Assembly (NCBI RefSeq): GCF_005281475.1
Contig: NZ_CP040106.1
Span: 997,501-1,061,500, forward strand
Source of the DNA: Echinicola rosea
Lineage (GTDB): Bacteria > Bacteroidota > Bacteroidia > Cytophagales > Cyclobacteriaceae
Direction: 5' to 3'
Length of the DNA: 64,000 bases
The notes under the pieces were generated by a model. The model had not been told where the DNA came from. It searched no databases and saw only the letters and a program-made list of their open reading frames with translations. Below, piece by piece: positions 9,803 to 17,543 of the stretch (the first letter of the stretch is position 1; every line of letters begins with the position of its first letter). The translations under genes and the position numbers were made by a program.

Positions 9803-10273
9803 TTAGAATGGCAGATCATCTTCTACGTCATCGATATTCCCTCCTGAGGACGGCATAGAGGCAGCAGGTTGTGCCTTATTGGGAGCGGGCTGGGACTGGC
9901 CAGCATTGCTGGAACTGCCGCCTGGAGCGCCTCCCTCTGCATTTCTAGAGCCCAACATCGTGAAGCTCAGCACACGGATCCTGACTTTTTTACGGTTATT
10001 CCCCTGTTCATCTTGCCAGGTATCCGATTTGATTTTTCCTTCTACGAAAATCTGACTGCCCTTTCTGAGGTATTGCTCGGCCACTTTGGCTTGGCCATCC
10101 CACATTTCGAGGTCATGCCACTCGGTGTTTTCCACCCGGTTTCCACTTCGGTCTTTGTAGGCTTCTGTTGTTGCTAGTGTCACGTTGGCCACCACACTGC
10201 CACTTTCCAAATGCTTCACTTCAGGGTCTCTACCTAAGTTGCCAACTAATATTACTTTGTTTACACCGGCCAT
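9803..10273 (-). CDS. ssb: Single-stranded DNA-binding protein
   Basis: A 156-residue SSB with an N-terminal OB fold: NKVILVGNLGRDPEVKHLESG at the start and VEGKIKSDTWQDEQGN near residue 80. A Gly/Ser/Pro/Ala/Gln-rich flexible linker follows. The acidic tip DDVEDDLPF at the C-terminus is the usual docking site for replication and repair partners. The size suits a homotetrameric cytoplasmic protein. It lies between mutY and gldE on the same strand, 115 and 54 bases apart, a conserved arrangement in this phylum. Confidence 0.97.
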   Translation of the reverse strand: MAGVNKVILVGNLGRDPEVKHLESGSVVANVTLATTEAYKDRSGNRVENTEWHDLEMWDGQAKVAEQYLRKGSQIFVEGKIKSDTWQDEQGNNRKKVRIRVLSFTMLGSRNAEGGAPGGSSSNAGQSQPAPNKAQPAASMPSSGGNIDDVEDDLPF

Positions 10274-10388
10274 AATTTACTGTTGTATTCCGAATTTAAA
10301 ATTTTATTTTGAAATTGAACGGCGCAAGGTATCCGATTGTTGTCGCATTTCCCTGCGGTACGTTCAGAGCGTTTATCTAAATTAAGGA

Positions 10389-11501
10389 TTATTTTTGATC
10401 GTTCAAATAGCGCACGATCAGTTGTGGTTTCCCCAAGGCCTCCAGCTCTTCGTCATCGCATAACCGGTAGCCCTTGGAGTCGGCCCATATTTTCACTTCA
10501 TCGCATTTGTCAGGTGCTATATTGAACGTGACAAAGTTTGAAAAAATTTTTTGATGGGACAGTATATGTTTATAGGTCTTTTCACTTTGATAGTTGATGA
10601 TTGGCTTAAATGCCTGAAGCTCTTGAAACAAACTTGATTCTTCGGGATTGATCTTTTCAGGGGACGGGTATTCCACCAAAGGGAAGTCCGTCAGGCCCTG
10701 CCAGATATCCTTTGGGCCCCTGGTTTTTACGATTTTGAGGTTGTCGCATTTGACTTCATGGTATAGGAATGCTCGCGTGGTCACCTTGGTTTTTTTGATC
10801 TTTACAGGCAATGCTTCCACTTGGCCGTTGGCGTATGCGTAGCAGCTGTCCTTCAGTGGGCAATGTCCGCAATTGGCCTTCTTGGGTGTACACTGGAGGG
10901 CTCCAAATTCCATGATGGCCTGATTGTACTCATCCGGTTGGTCCCCTGGGATGAGCTCATTGGCGAGTGTCTGAAATTGTCTTTTGCCCTTAGGGCTGCT
11001 GATATCGGTGTCAATACCAAAATACCGGCTAAGGACCCTAAAGACATTGCCGTCCAGTACAGCGACTTTTTCTTTAAAGGCAAAAGAAGCAATTGCAGCG
11101 GCGGTATATTGTCCGATGCCTTTGAGCTTTAGGAGTGCCTGGTAGTTGTCCGGAAAGTCACCACCAAGCTCCTCACTTACTTGCTTGGCACATTGGTGCA
11201 GGTTTCTGGCGCGGCTATAGTATCCCAGTCCCTGCCAAAGCCGTAGAACATCTTCTATTGGGGCTTGGGCTAAGTCCTCCACCGTCGGATAATGCTTAAC
11301 AAATTCTTTAAAGTAGGGGAGTCCCTGTGCCACTCGCGTTTGCTGAAGAATAATTTCTGATAGCCAAATGATGTATGGGTTTTGGGTGTTTCTCCAAGGC
11401 AGATCCCTTTTATTTTCTGGGTACCAATGCAGTAGCTTTTTGGGAAAATGGTTGAAAGTCAAAACATTTGGAATTTTACGGATTAAGTTTTCGTTGAACA
11501 A
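10389..11501 (-). CDS. mutY: Adenine DNA glycosylase
   Basis: A 370-residue base-excision repair glycosylase that removes adenine mispaired with 8-oxoguanine. The helix-hairpin-helix core has the catalytic Glu in WLSEIILQQT (Glu49), the helix-hairpin-helix LKGIGQYTAAAIASFAF and the catalytic Asp in VLDGNVFRVLSR. A 4Fe-4S cluster motif C-x6-C-x2-C-x5-C is present (CTPKKANCGHCPLKDSC). A NUDIX-like C-terminal domain that reads the 8-oxoG follows (about residues 235-360). The first 17 residues precede the usual family start (HFPKKLLHWY). The ATG at 11501 is kept because no other Met lies nearer. It is divergent from hup. Confidence 0.95.
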   Translation of the reverse strand: MFNENLIRKIPNVLTFNHFPKKLLHWYPENKRDLPWRNTQNPYIIWLSEIILQQTRVAQGLPYFKEFVKHYPTVEDLAQAPIEDVLRLWQGLGYYSRARNLHQCAKQVSEELGGDFPDNYQALLKLKGIGQYTAAAIASFAFKEKVAVLDGNVFRVLSRYFGIDTDISSPKGKRQFQTLANELIPGDQPDEYNQAIMEFGALQCTPKKANCGHCPLKDSCYAYANGQVEALPVKIKKTKVTTRAFLYHEVKCDNLKIVKTRGPKDIWQGLTDFPLVEYPSPEKINPEESSLFQELQAFKPIINYQSEKTYKHILSHQKIFSNFVTFNIAPDKCDEVKIWADSKGYRLCDDEELEALGKPQLIVRYLNDQK

Positions 11502-11521
11502 AAGACGCTTATTTTCGTCAA

Positions 11522-11556
11522 TTTGTTTTTATATTGAAAACCATCATTTAAATTTG
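11522..11556 (+). promoter_or_regulatory. Candidate Bacteroidota-type promoter for hup
   Basis: TTTG at 11522-11525 and TAAATTTG at 11549-11556 match the phylum's -33 (TTTG) and -7 (TAnnTTTG) elements, with 23 bases between them. Transcription would begin about 60 bases before the GTG start of hup. The spacing is slightly long, so this is a motif-based proposal only. Confidence 0.4.
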
Positions 11557-11620
11557 CAGTCCCAAAATTAGTTGGTTAATAGATTGTTAAGCAATTTAAT
11601 CAAATTAAAATTTAAATACA

Positions 11621-11929
11621 GTGACTAAAGCAGAGGTAATTACCAAGATTTCGGACAAGACAGGAATTCAGAAGGACGATGTTACTCAAACCATTGAGGC
11701 ATTCTTCAAAGTAGTAAAAGATTCCATGTCTGAGGGAGAGAATATTTATGTGAGGGGATTCGGTAGCTTCATCAACAAGAAGAGAGCTAAGAAGATCGCC
11801 AGAAACATCAGCAAGAACACTGCTATCGTAATCGATGAGCATTATGTACCGGCTTTCAAGCCTTCCAAGGTGTTTATCGACAAAATCAAAAACAGTAAAA
11901 AAGTAAAAGAGGTAGCTTTTCAGGATTAA
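11621..11929 (+). CDS. HU/IHF-family DNA-binding protein (GTG start)
   Basis: A 102-residue nucleoid protein. MTKAEVITKISDKTGIQ is the helical dimerisation start. VRGFGSFINKKR leads into the beta-arm, and the IHF/HU signature lies around residues 45-75. The C-terminus (PSKVFIDKIKNSKKVKEVAFQD) extends a little beyond a minimal HU. The start codon is GTG; no ATG lies nearby in frame and the N-terminus matches the family exactly. It binds and bends DNA as a dimer. The gene is divergent from mutY and 21 bases upstream of the TPR gene, suggesting a hup-TPR-small basic protein transcript that ends at 12905. Confidence 0.95.
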   Translation: MTKAEVITKISDKTGIQKDDVTQTIEAFFKVVKDSMSEGENIYVRGFGSFINKKRAKKIARNISKNTAIVIDEHYVPAFKPSKVFIDKIKNSKKVKEVAFQD

Positions 11930-11950
11930 TCCTGAAACAGACAAGACTGT

Positions 11951-12769
11951 ATGAAAAAGACGCAAATCATCCTGGTCGTTGTGGTCATTGTTGTTGTAGG
12001 GATATTGTATTCCCTCCCTCGAGTGGTGGTTGACAACGAAGAAAACAGTGAAAACATCGGCCAGGGGGATGTTGCGGCGGCCGATTCTGTAGCAGAAGCC
12101 CACGACGTCCAGATTCCGGAGACGGAGCGAGGAACCGTTAGTGGCCTGATAGCCAATTTGGAAAACGCTGAAAGTAAAGAAAATTTTACTATCTTTGCAG
12201 ATTCATTGGCTTCTTTTTACCAGAAAGCTGGAATGTACGACAGCGCTGCCTACTATCTAGGCAAAGGGGCTGATCAGTATTCAGATTTGGCATTGATGGA
12301 AAAAGCAGGTAATGCATACTACGAAGCATACGGTTTCGCGATGGATCAGGGAAAAATGAACATGCTGGCCGAAAAGACCAGAGGTTACCTTAACCAAGTG
12401 CTGGAAGCAGACCCCGACCGGCTGGACCTGAAGACAAAAGTGGCCATGACATACGTATCTTCTTCTAATCCGATGCAGGGGATCATGATGATCCGCGAGG
12501 TGCTGGAAGAAGATCCGGAAAATCAAGAGGCGCTTTACAACATGGGTGTACTCTCCATGCAGTCAGGACAGTACAAGCGTGCCGTGGAGCGTTTTGAGAC
12601 CTTGGTGGGATATTATCCTGAAAATGTTCAAGGGCAGTTTTACCTTGGTGTGAGCTACTTTGAATCCAAGCAAAAGAAAAAAGCAAAAAATCAGTTCCAG
12701 AAAGTGAAAGACATGACAGAAGATCCCATGATCCTCTCCAGTGTCGACAATTATCTGGGACAACTATAA
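11951..12769 (+). CDS. Membrane-anchored TPR protein
   Basis: A 272-residue protein with an N-terminal uncleaved hydrophobic anchor (residues about 5-25, IILVVVVIVVVGILYSLP), an acidic Ala/Glu-rich linker, and tetratricopeptide repeats over residues 80-270. Recognisable repeat cores include AYYLGKGADQYSDLALMEKAGNAYYEAYG, VLEEDPENQEALYNMGVLS and VGYYPENVQGQFYLGVSYFE (each shown only in part here). It is likely a periplasm-facing scaffold. The order hup, TPR protein, rng is shared by many Bacteroidota, but I know of no assigned function for the TPR protein. Confidence 0.85.
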   Translation: MKKTQIILVVVVIVVVGILYSLPRVVVDNEENSENIGQGDVAAADSVAEAHDVQIPETERGTVSGLIANLENAESKENFTIFADSLASFYQKAGMYDSAAYYLGKGADQYSDLALMEKAGNAYYEAYGFAMDQGKMNMLAEKTRGYLNQVLEADPDRLDLKTKVAMTYVSSSNPMQGIMMIREVLEEDPENQEALYNMGVLSMQSGQYKRAVERFETLVGYYPENVQGQFYLGVSYFESKQKKKAKNQFQKVKDMTEDPMILSSVDNYLGQL

Positions 12770-12799
12770 AAGTATTGTTAAACTTAAATCCATAAGATT

Positions 12800-12889
12800 A
12801 TGCCTTGCGGTAAAAAAAGAAAAAGACATAAGATCTCTACGCACAAGCGTAAGAAAAGACTGAGAAAAAACAGACATAAGAAGAAGTAA
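12800..12889 (+). CDS. 29-residue very basic AURKAIP1/COX24-like protein
   Basis: A 29-codon gene (MPCGKKRKRHKISTHKRKKR and onward). Twenty of its 29 residues are Lys, Arg or His, and it has no acidic residues. The pattern resembles the short AURKAIP1/COX24 C-terminal motif found in mitochondrial mS38 and bacterial bS22-like ribosomal proteins. In Bacteroidota, near-identical tiny proteins are commonly annotated this way. A role as a small ribosomal-subunit component is therefore plausible but inferred. It lies between the TPR gene and rng, and its stop codon falls inside the loop of a terminator hairpin. Confidence 0.8.
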   Translation: MPCGKKRKRHKISTHKRKKRLRKNRHKKK

Positions 12890-12905
12890 TACACTTCTTC
12901 TTTTT
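12880..12905 (+). terminator. Terminator overlapping the stop codon of the 29-residue gene
   Basis: The stem GAAGAAGT / ACTTCTTC with loop AATAC is followed by TTTTT. The left arm encodes the final Lys codons, and the TAA stop spans the arm-loop junction. It would end the hup-TPR-small-protein transcript before rng. Confidence 0.8.
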
Positions 12906-12952
12906 GAGTTTTTACACGAAAACGTTCATTAACATAAGAAAAGAGACACGAT

Positions 12953-14524
12953 TTGAGTACGGAATTAGTTATTGATTCTGCTCAAAACGGTAGTCGCATA
13001 GCCCTTTTGAAGAACAAAGGACTGGTGGAGCTTCATTCAGATGAAGAAAACAACCAGTTTAAAGTAGGGGACATGTACCTGGGAACGGTCCGAAAGATCG
13101 TCAATGGCCTAAATGCAGGATTCATTGATGTCGGATACGAAAAAGATGCTTTTCTGCATTACCAGGACTTGGGGCCGAAAGTGAAAAGCCTGATCAAATA
13201 TACCAAACACATCAGGAACAATCACTCAGAGCACCCTACACTCAAAGGGTTTAAACTAGAACCTGAGATAGAAAAGCTGGGAAAGATTTCCCAAGTCCTT
13301 TCTAAAAACAATCAAATATTAGTTCAGGTTGTAAAGGAGCCAATCTCTACGAAAGGCCCACGACTATCCTGTGAGCTCTCCCTAGCCGGTCGCTATTTGG
13401 TACTGGTGCCTTTTTCGAACGCAGTCAACGTATCCAAGAAGATCCGAAAAGCTGAAGAACGAAGAAGGCTGGCCAGACTCATCACTTCCATCAAGCCCGA
13501 TAATTTCGGGGTAATCATCAGAACAGTAGCAGAGAGCCAGTCCGTCACAGAACTGGACAAAGACCTCCGCAACCTGGTGGACTCTTGGGAAGATGGCATG
13601 AAGAAGCTGATGAAAGCCAAAAGTAAAGACAAGGTGATAGGAGAAATGAGCATGGCGAGCTCCATTGTGAGAGACTTGCTCAACGAATCATTCGATGCAA
13701 TCACGGTAGAGGATGAATTAATCTATGATCAGATCCGGTCTTATATAAGATCGATCGCCCCTGAAAAGGAAAAAATTGTCAAGCTTTACAACGGAAAAGC
13801 TAAGCTCTTTGAAAGTTTTGGAATAGAAAAGCAGATAAAGAGTCTCTTTGGACAGTCGGTGAGCCTACCGCACGGTGGCTACCTTATCATTGAACACACC
13901 GAAGCGCTGCACGTCATTGATGTAAACAGCGGAAACAAGTCCAATCAAGAAAGTGACCAGGAAACAACAGCATTAAAAACCAACCTGGTGGCTGTCAAAG
14001 AAATTGCCAGACAGCTTCGCCTCCGTGATATGGGAGGTATTATCGTCATCGACTTCATTGACATGAAAAAGGCCGATAACAAAAGGGCCGTTTATGATGC
14101 AATGAAAACAGCAATGAAGGATGATAGGTCAAAAAACACAGTGTTGCCCCTTACCAAATTTGGGCTAATGCAGATTACCCGGCAACGTGTAAGACCCGAA
14201 GTGAATATCGTAACCAAAGAAACCTGTCCGTCTTGTAACGGTACAGGAAAAATCCAGGCCTCCATCCTGGTGGCTGATAAATTGGAAAGAGACCTTGAGT
14301 ACACTGCAGTACACCAAAACTTACCAAGTATAAAAATAGGTTTGCACCCTTATCTTCATGCCTACTTTACCCAAGGCATGATCTCGAAAAGGGTCAAATG
14401 GTTTTTTAAGTATTTCAAATGGGTAAAACTGATCAAAGATTCTTCATTACCAGTGACGGAGTATAAATTCCTGGACGAAACAGGAGAAGAAATAGAACTT
14501 AATGTAAAAGACGGAGCCCAATAA
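12953..14524 (+). CDS. rng: Ribonuclease E/G family protein (TTG start)
   Basis: A 523-residue RNase G-type endoribonuclease without the long RNase E scaffold tail. The S1 RNA-binding domain spans about residues 38-125 (GDMYLGTVRKIVNGLNAGFIDVG at its start). The catalytic DNase-I-like region carries metal-binding Asp residues in HVIDVNSGN and IIVIDFIDMKK. The Zn-link motif CPSCNGTGK lies near residue 425. The product processes rRNA and mRNA 5' ends. The TTG start at 12953 gives the expected family N-terminus (STELVIDSAQNGSRIALL) and no suitable ATG precedes it. Its own terminator overlaps the stop codon. Confidence 0.95.
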   Translation: MSTELVIDSAQNGSRIALLKNKGLVELHSDEENNQFKVGDMYLGTVRKIVNGLNAGFIDVGYEKDAFLHYQDLGPKVKSLIKYTKHIRNNHSEHPTLKGFKLEPEIEKLGKISQVLSKNNQILVQVVKEPISTKGPRLSCELSLAGRYLVLVPFSNAVNVSKKIRKAEERRRLARLITSIKPDNFGVIIRTVAESQSVTELDKDLRNLVDSWEDGMKKLMKAKSKDKVIGEMSMASSIVRDLLNESFDAITVEDELIYDQIRSYIRSIAPEKEKIVKLYNGKAKLFESFGIEKQIKSLFGQSVSLPHGGYLIIEHTEALHVIDVNSGNKSNQESDQETTALKTNLVAVKEIARQLRLRDMGGIIVIDFIDMKKADNKRAVYDAMKTAMKDDRSKNTVLPLTKFGLMQITRQRVRPEVNIVTKETCPSCNGTGKIQASILVADKLERDLEYTAVHQNLPSIKIGLHPYLHAYFTQGMISKRVKWFFKYFKWVKLIKDSSLPVTEYKFLDETGEEIELNVKDGAQ

Positions 14525-14538
14525 GCTCCGTTTTTTTT
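14511..14538 (+). terminator. Rho-independent terminator of rng, overlapping the stop codon
   Basis: Stem ACGGAGC / GCTCCGT, seven-base loop that contains the TAA stop, and eight T residues. Confidence 0.9.
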
Positions 14539-14902
14539 GCTTATTGCCCATTCCCAAACGCTAGATATGCAGGAAAGTTGGGATCAAGCCATATTTCTAG
14601 CGGGACGAATGTTGACATAAAGCGGGTTAAAACGATGGGCTTCTTCCATCCGCACGAATAGGTTTTAGCGGGAATTTGTATGGAATAGGGCGGTCATTGC
14701 AGCAAAAATGGGAAACGTTGGGTGGGCAAATTTACCATGGGCAGTTATTTTTCTAGCTAAATTCCCAGGTGGTTTTCATCCCTTTACCTTTGTTACTTTT
14801 TTGCTTCAGGTCAAAAAAGTAAACCCAAACCTGTCCGCCGGTGGTGGAAACCCCGCCGCTACGCCACGGCGCACAGGTGTGCAGCTATTGGCCTAAAATT
14901 AA

Positions 14903-15070
14903 ACCCGGATTATGCGTTAGGAATCGTAGTGAGAGCTGAAATTGCAAGAAAATCAGTTAGTTTGGAGGCATTAGCGTAGCACCGCTACGGTTATGCCGAA
15001 AACTAAAGTGAAACGACTGATTTTGAAGCAGTTTCAGGTCGTAACAGATAGGCTAATGCATATTCCGGGT
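14903..15070. mobile_element. 168-bp fold-back (MITE-like) element inserted in repeat A1
   Basis: The ends are 18-base inverted repeats with two mismatches: ACCCGGATTATGCGTTAG at 14903-14920, and the reverse complement of ACCCGGAATATGCATTAG at 15053-15070. Inner parts also pair: CTGAAATTGC..AAAATCAGT with ACTGATTTT..CAGTTTCAG, and the centre CGTAGC-ACC-GCTACG. The whole element can therefore fold into one long imperfect hairpin. The uninterrupted repeat A2 reads CCTAAAATTAAAACC at the same place, and a TAA/TTAA sequence is found on both sides of the insert, as expected for a short target duplication. It has no coding capacity, so it would need a transposase supplied elsewhere. Confidence 0.75.
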
Positions 15071-15190
15071 TAAAACCTTCCCTCATGCAGGCAAACTCCT
15101 CCTGTCTAAAGCCAAGCAGGCCTATCTAAATCCAGGTAAACCTTCTTTTTGGTCAGCCTTTCGTCAAACAAGCCTGCCTTTTTGCCCACC

Positions 15191-15447
15191 CGCTATTTAA
15201 TTTCTTAACGCCCAATACCTGCAAGGCGGATTCAGTTAATAAGTCCCAAAAATGTATGGCTTCCTGATAACGGCCCTTGGTATGCCTATTTTCCAGCCAA
15301 TGGTGGAGGCCGTTAAGAAGGGGAGTTGGCTCGCGTCGTGGAACAGCGAGACCCACTCGCTTTTAGACCGTAGCCATCGGGTGGAAATTAAAATGGGTGA
15401 CAGATCCACGTCGCCTGGGAAATCCATGTCCCATTTTAAAGGGCAGA
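15191..15447. repeat. Second insertion in repeat A1, 257 bp, flanked by CCACC
   Basis: Repeat A2 reads ..TTTTTGCCCACCGGCCT.. without interruption. In A1 the same sequence is split. CCACC occurs at 15186-15190 and again at 15448-15452, with 257 bases between, which looks like a 5-bp target duplication. The insert contains an internal inverted pair (TAAAATGGG / CCCATTTTA), but I see no clear terminal inverted repeats and no transposase gene. Confidence 0.55.
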
Positions 15448-15861
15448 CCACCGGCCTGGATTTTCTGCCTGCCGGAAGGCATGGTTTTCTTTCTTTTTCA
15501 TCAATAGCCTGCCCCGAAGGCTTTCGGAGGAAAAAAGTAAAAGGTTCCCACCAAAATGGCCAAAGCCATTCAGTTAAAGCCAAATAGAAAAGAAACTCCT
15601 GGCAGGTGAAAACAGGGAAATAGCCTTAACTAAACGGCATTGAAAGCGGTTTCAATTCAGGCCCAATATGCACTTTTCAAACATAATACCTTTGTGGATT
15701 TTTTTTATCGGTGGTTTAGCCATTAAGAAAATTGGCAGCCCCCAACTTTTCCGCTCGATCCGGAAGTGGGAGGCATTTTATCATGGTAACATCTGCGTAA
15801 AGATAACCTACAGGACATGAATCATAATATATTTGGATGTGAGTTCTCTGTACAGTAAAGC

Positions 15862-16026
15862 ACTAGTGTCAAACCTAAAACTACGTGTAATCCAGTGCGT
15901 GTTTTGGCATACTTCTACGTTGCAAAAAGACTTTCTTAGTACGGATAGAGGCGTTTTTTGCCCCTTGATCTTGTCCAAAAACCACTACCGCCTTATCCGG
16001 CATTTAAGCAATGACTTGACACTAGT
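15862..16026. repeat. Inverted-repeat element family B, copy 1, at the 3' end of coaX
   Basis: A 165-bp segment is bounded by perfect 11-base inverted repeats, ACTAGTGTCAA (15862-15872) and TTGACACTAGT (16016-16026). Its first 80 bases match 17391-17475 (AAACCTAAA, CTACGTGTAATCC, TGCGT, TTTTGGC and TTGCAAAAAGA in the same order). The right terminus covers the coaX stop codon (CTA at 16022-16024), so the element appears to supply the end of that gene. There is no coding capacity. Confidence 0.65.
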
Positions 16027-16792
16027 TGTTTTGCTCGGTGATTAGTTTAATCCCTTTCAGGGTAAGGTTATTATCAATGAGGTCAAATTCTCCTTGGAGG
16101 TTAGTAAGAATCTTGGACAAACCTCCCGTAGCGACTACTTTAAAGTCTTGCGGAAGCTCCTTTCTGATGGTTTCCAACATGCCGCGAACCAACCCTGTAT
16201 AGCCGTACAAAATGCCCGCTTGGATAGAATGGACGGTGTCTTTTCCAATGGCAGAATCTGGAAGTTCCAGTCGGACTTCTGGTAATTTTGAAGTGTTTGT
16301 GAAGAGGGATTTGATGGCTGTCTTGAGGCCGGGCGCGATGGTCACCCCCAAAATCTCCCCACTGTGGTCTATAACCGTAAACGTCAAGGCGGTACCAAAA
16401 TCAACGACAATACAGTCTGAGCCATAGTAATCATACGCTGCCACGGCATTTGCCATCAGGTCTGTGCCCATTTCCGCCGGCTTTTTAGTAGTAACAGCCA
16501 TGGGCTTATAGCTCCTTTCTGTAATGAAAAAGGCATCCTGATGGAGATAGGCCCTAACCGCCTTTCTTAGGTTTTCATTGATCTCAGGCACGACAGAGCT
16601 GATACCGACGCTGGAAATATCCGATGGAGAAATGGAAGACTCCAAAAAGAACAGGCTCATGTTTTTCTTCAGGTAGTTAAACTCCATTCCCCGCTGGGTC
16701 TCCATGCGGAGAACGGGATCCCACTTTTGCTCTTTAGCGTCGAAAAAGCCAAAAACGATATTCGAATTACCTGCATCAATGGACAAAAACAT
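16022..16792 (-). CDS. coaX: Type III pantothenate kinase
   Basis: A 256-residue ASKHA-fold kinase that phosphorylates pantothenate, the first committed step of coenzyme A synthesis. Motifs visible: the N-terminal phosphate loop SIDAGNSNIVFG, the substrate region EMGTDLMANAVAAYDYYG, the catalytic/metal loop VVDFGTALTFTVID and the C-terminal GGLSKIL. It acts as a cytoplasmic dimer and is insensitive to CoA feedback in characterised members. Length is typical. The stop codon lies within the terminal inverted repeat of a small element (15862-16026), so the last one or two residues may differ from relatives. No close operon partner. Confidence 0.95.
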   Translation of the reverse strand: MFLSIDAGNSNIVFGFFDAKEQKWDPVLRMETQRGMEFNYLKKNMSLFFLESSISPSDISSVGISSVVPEINENLRKAVRAYLHQDAFFITERSYKPMAVTTKKPAEMGTDLMANAVAAYDYYGSDCIVVDFGTALTFTVIDHSGEILGVTIAPGLKTAIKSLFTNTSKLPEVRLELPDSAIGKDTVHSIQAGILYGYTGLVRGMLETIRKELPQDFKVVATGGLSKILTNLQGEFDLIDNNLTLKGIKLITEQNN

Positions 16793-16898
16793 AGGTATGA
16801 TATTTATTGATAGACATTTCTATTTAAATCTAGCACCTGTAATACCCAAAATGAAATGAGTCCTTAGTTCTTTTTCGAAAATTTTCTAATTTCGAATC

Positions 16899-17378
16899 AT
16901 GTACACTATCAGAGAAGGAAAAAAAGAGGACTTGCCAAGAATCTTTGAATTGGTCGAAGAACTGGCAATTTATGAAAAAGCTCCAGAACAAGTGACCAAC
17001 ACCATAGCGATGATGGAAAAAGATGGCTTTGGTCAAAATCCCGTTTTCGGATTTTTTGTGTTGATCAAGGACAGCAGCCAAGAGATCATCGGTACGGCGA
17101 TCTACTATTACAGATACAGCACCTGGAAGGGCAAACGACTTTATTTGGAAGATTACATCGTGACGGAGAAAGAACGTGGAAAGGGTGCAGGCAAGTTGCT
17201 TTTTGAGCGGGTAATGAAAAAATCCATTGAGGAAAATTGTACCGGTATGATGTGGCAAGTGCTGGACTGGAACGACCCTGCAATAAATTTCTACAAAAAA
17301 TATGATGCTGAAATAGAAGGCGGATGGTATAACTGTCACCTGCAGTCTGAAGAGATCAAAGAACGGCTAGGGAAGTAA
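16899..17378 (+). CDS. GNAT N-acetyltransferase (diamine-acetyltransferase-like)
   Basis: A 159-residue single-domain GNAT protein. It starts MYTIREGKKEDLPRIFELVEELA. The central strand LYLEDYIVTEKERGKGAGKLLFE contains the acetyl-CoA loop (R/Q-x-x-G-x-G/A, here RGKGAG). The C-terminal CoA-contact region QVLDWNDPAINFYKKYDA is typical of the spermidine/diamine acetyltransferase-like branch. The substrate is not determinable. The gene stands alone on the plus strand, divergent from coaX and convergent with the DUF4286 gene. Confidence 0.85.
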   Translation: MYTIREGKKEDLPRIFELVEELAIYEKAPEQVTNTIAMMEKDGFGQNPVFGFFVLIKDSSQEIIGTAIYYYRYSTWKGKRLYLEDYIVTEKERGKGAGKLLFERVMKKSIEENCTGMMWQVLDWNDPAINFYKKYDAEIEGGWYNCHLQSEEIKERLGK

Positions 17379-17390
17379 GCCTTAAAAAAC

Positions 17391-17475
17391 GTACTAGTAT
17401 CATCAAACCTAAACCTACGTGTAATCCGATGCGTCTTTTGGCTTATCTCTTCATTGCAAAAAGAATCCCTCTTAG
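17391..17475. repeat. Element family B, copy 2
   Basis: About 85 bases match the start of 15862-16026 in the same orientation, with a three-base insertion (ACTAGTATCATCAAACCTAAA). The matching right-hand terminal repeat is not found; only GATTTGATGA near 17505 resembles part of it. The copy lies between the convergent GNAT and DUF4286 genes and overlaps the terminator below. Confidence 0.6.
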
Positions 17476-17507
17476 CCATCCCGACGCGAATGGGGCTGAG
17501 AGGGATT
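17456..17507 (-). terminator. Terminator of the DUF4286 gene
   Basis: Read on the minus strand, the arms AATCCCTCT..AGCC and GGCT..AGAGGGATT pair around a 16-base loop and are followed by CTTTTTG. The hairpin begins 37 bases after the gene's stop. Confidence 0.75.
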
Positions 17508-17543
17508 TGATGAATAAAATAAGACCGAATAATTTTCGGGAGT

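Larger units (their letters stand above)
14740..15643 (-). repeat. Dispersed repeat family A, copy 1 (interrupted twice)
   Basis: This stretch matches the block at 30528-31017 in opposite orientation. Shared segments include TTTTCATC..CTTTACCTTTGTTAC, CTTCAGGTCAAAAAAGTAA, CCTGTCCGCCGGTGGTGGAAA, GCAAACTCCTCCTGTCTAAA, AAACAAGCCTGCCTTTTTGC and the end motif AACTAAACGGCATTGA (15628-15643). Relative to the other copy it carries two insertions, at 14903-15070 and 15191-15447. The left end is diverged, so 14740 is approximate. No intact gene is present. Short frames inside (for example 14708-14896 and 15252-15587) are composed of repeat sequence. Bases 14539-14739 and 15644-15861 around it hold nothing I recognise. 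Confidence 0.75.

Noticed and set aside
14708..14896. 62-codon frame, with a similar inverted frame at 30780-31013
   Set aside because: Both are readings of repeat family A. Their shared residues reflect DNA repeat identity, not an independent gene.
15236..15587. Overlapping frames of about 110 codons on both strands
   Set aside because: They span the 257-base insertion junction in repeat A1 and resemble no protein.
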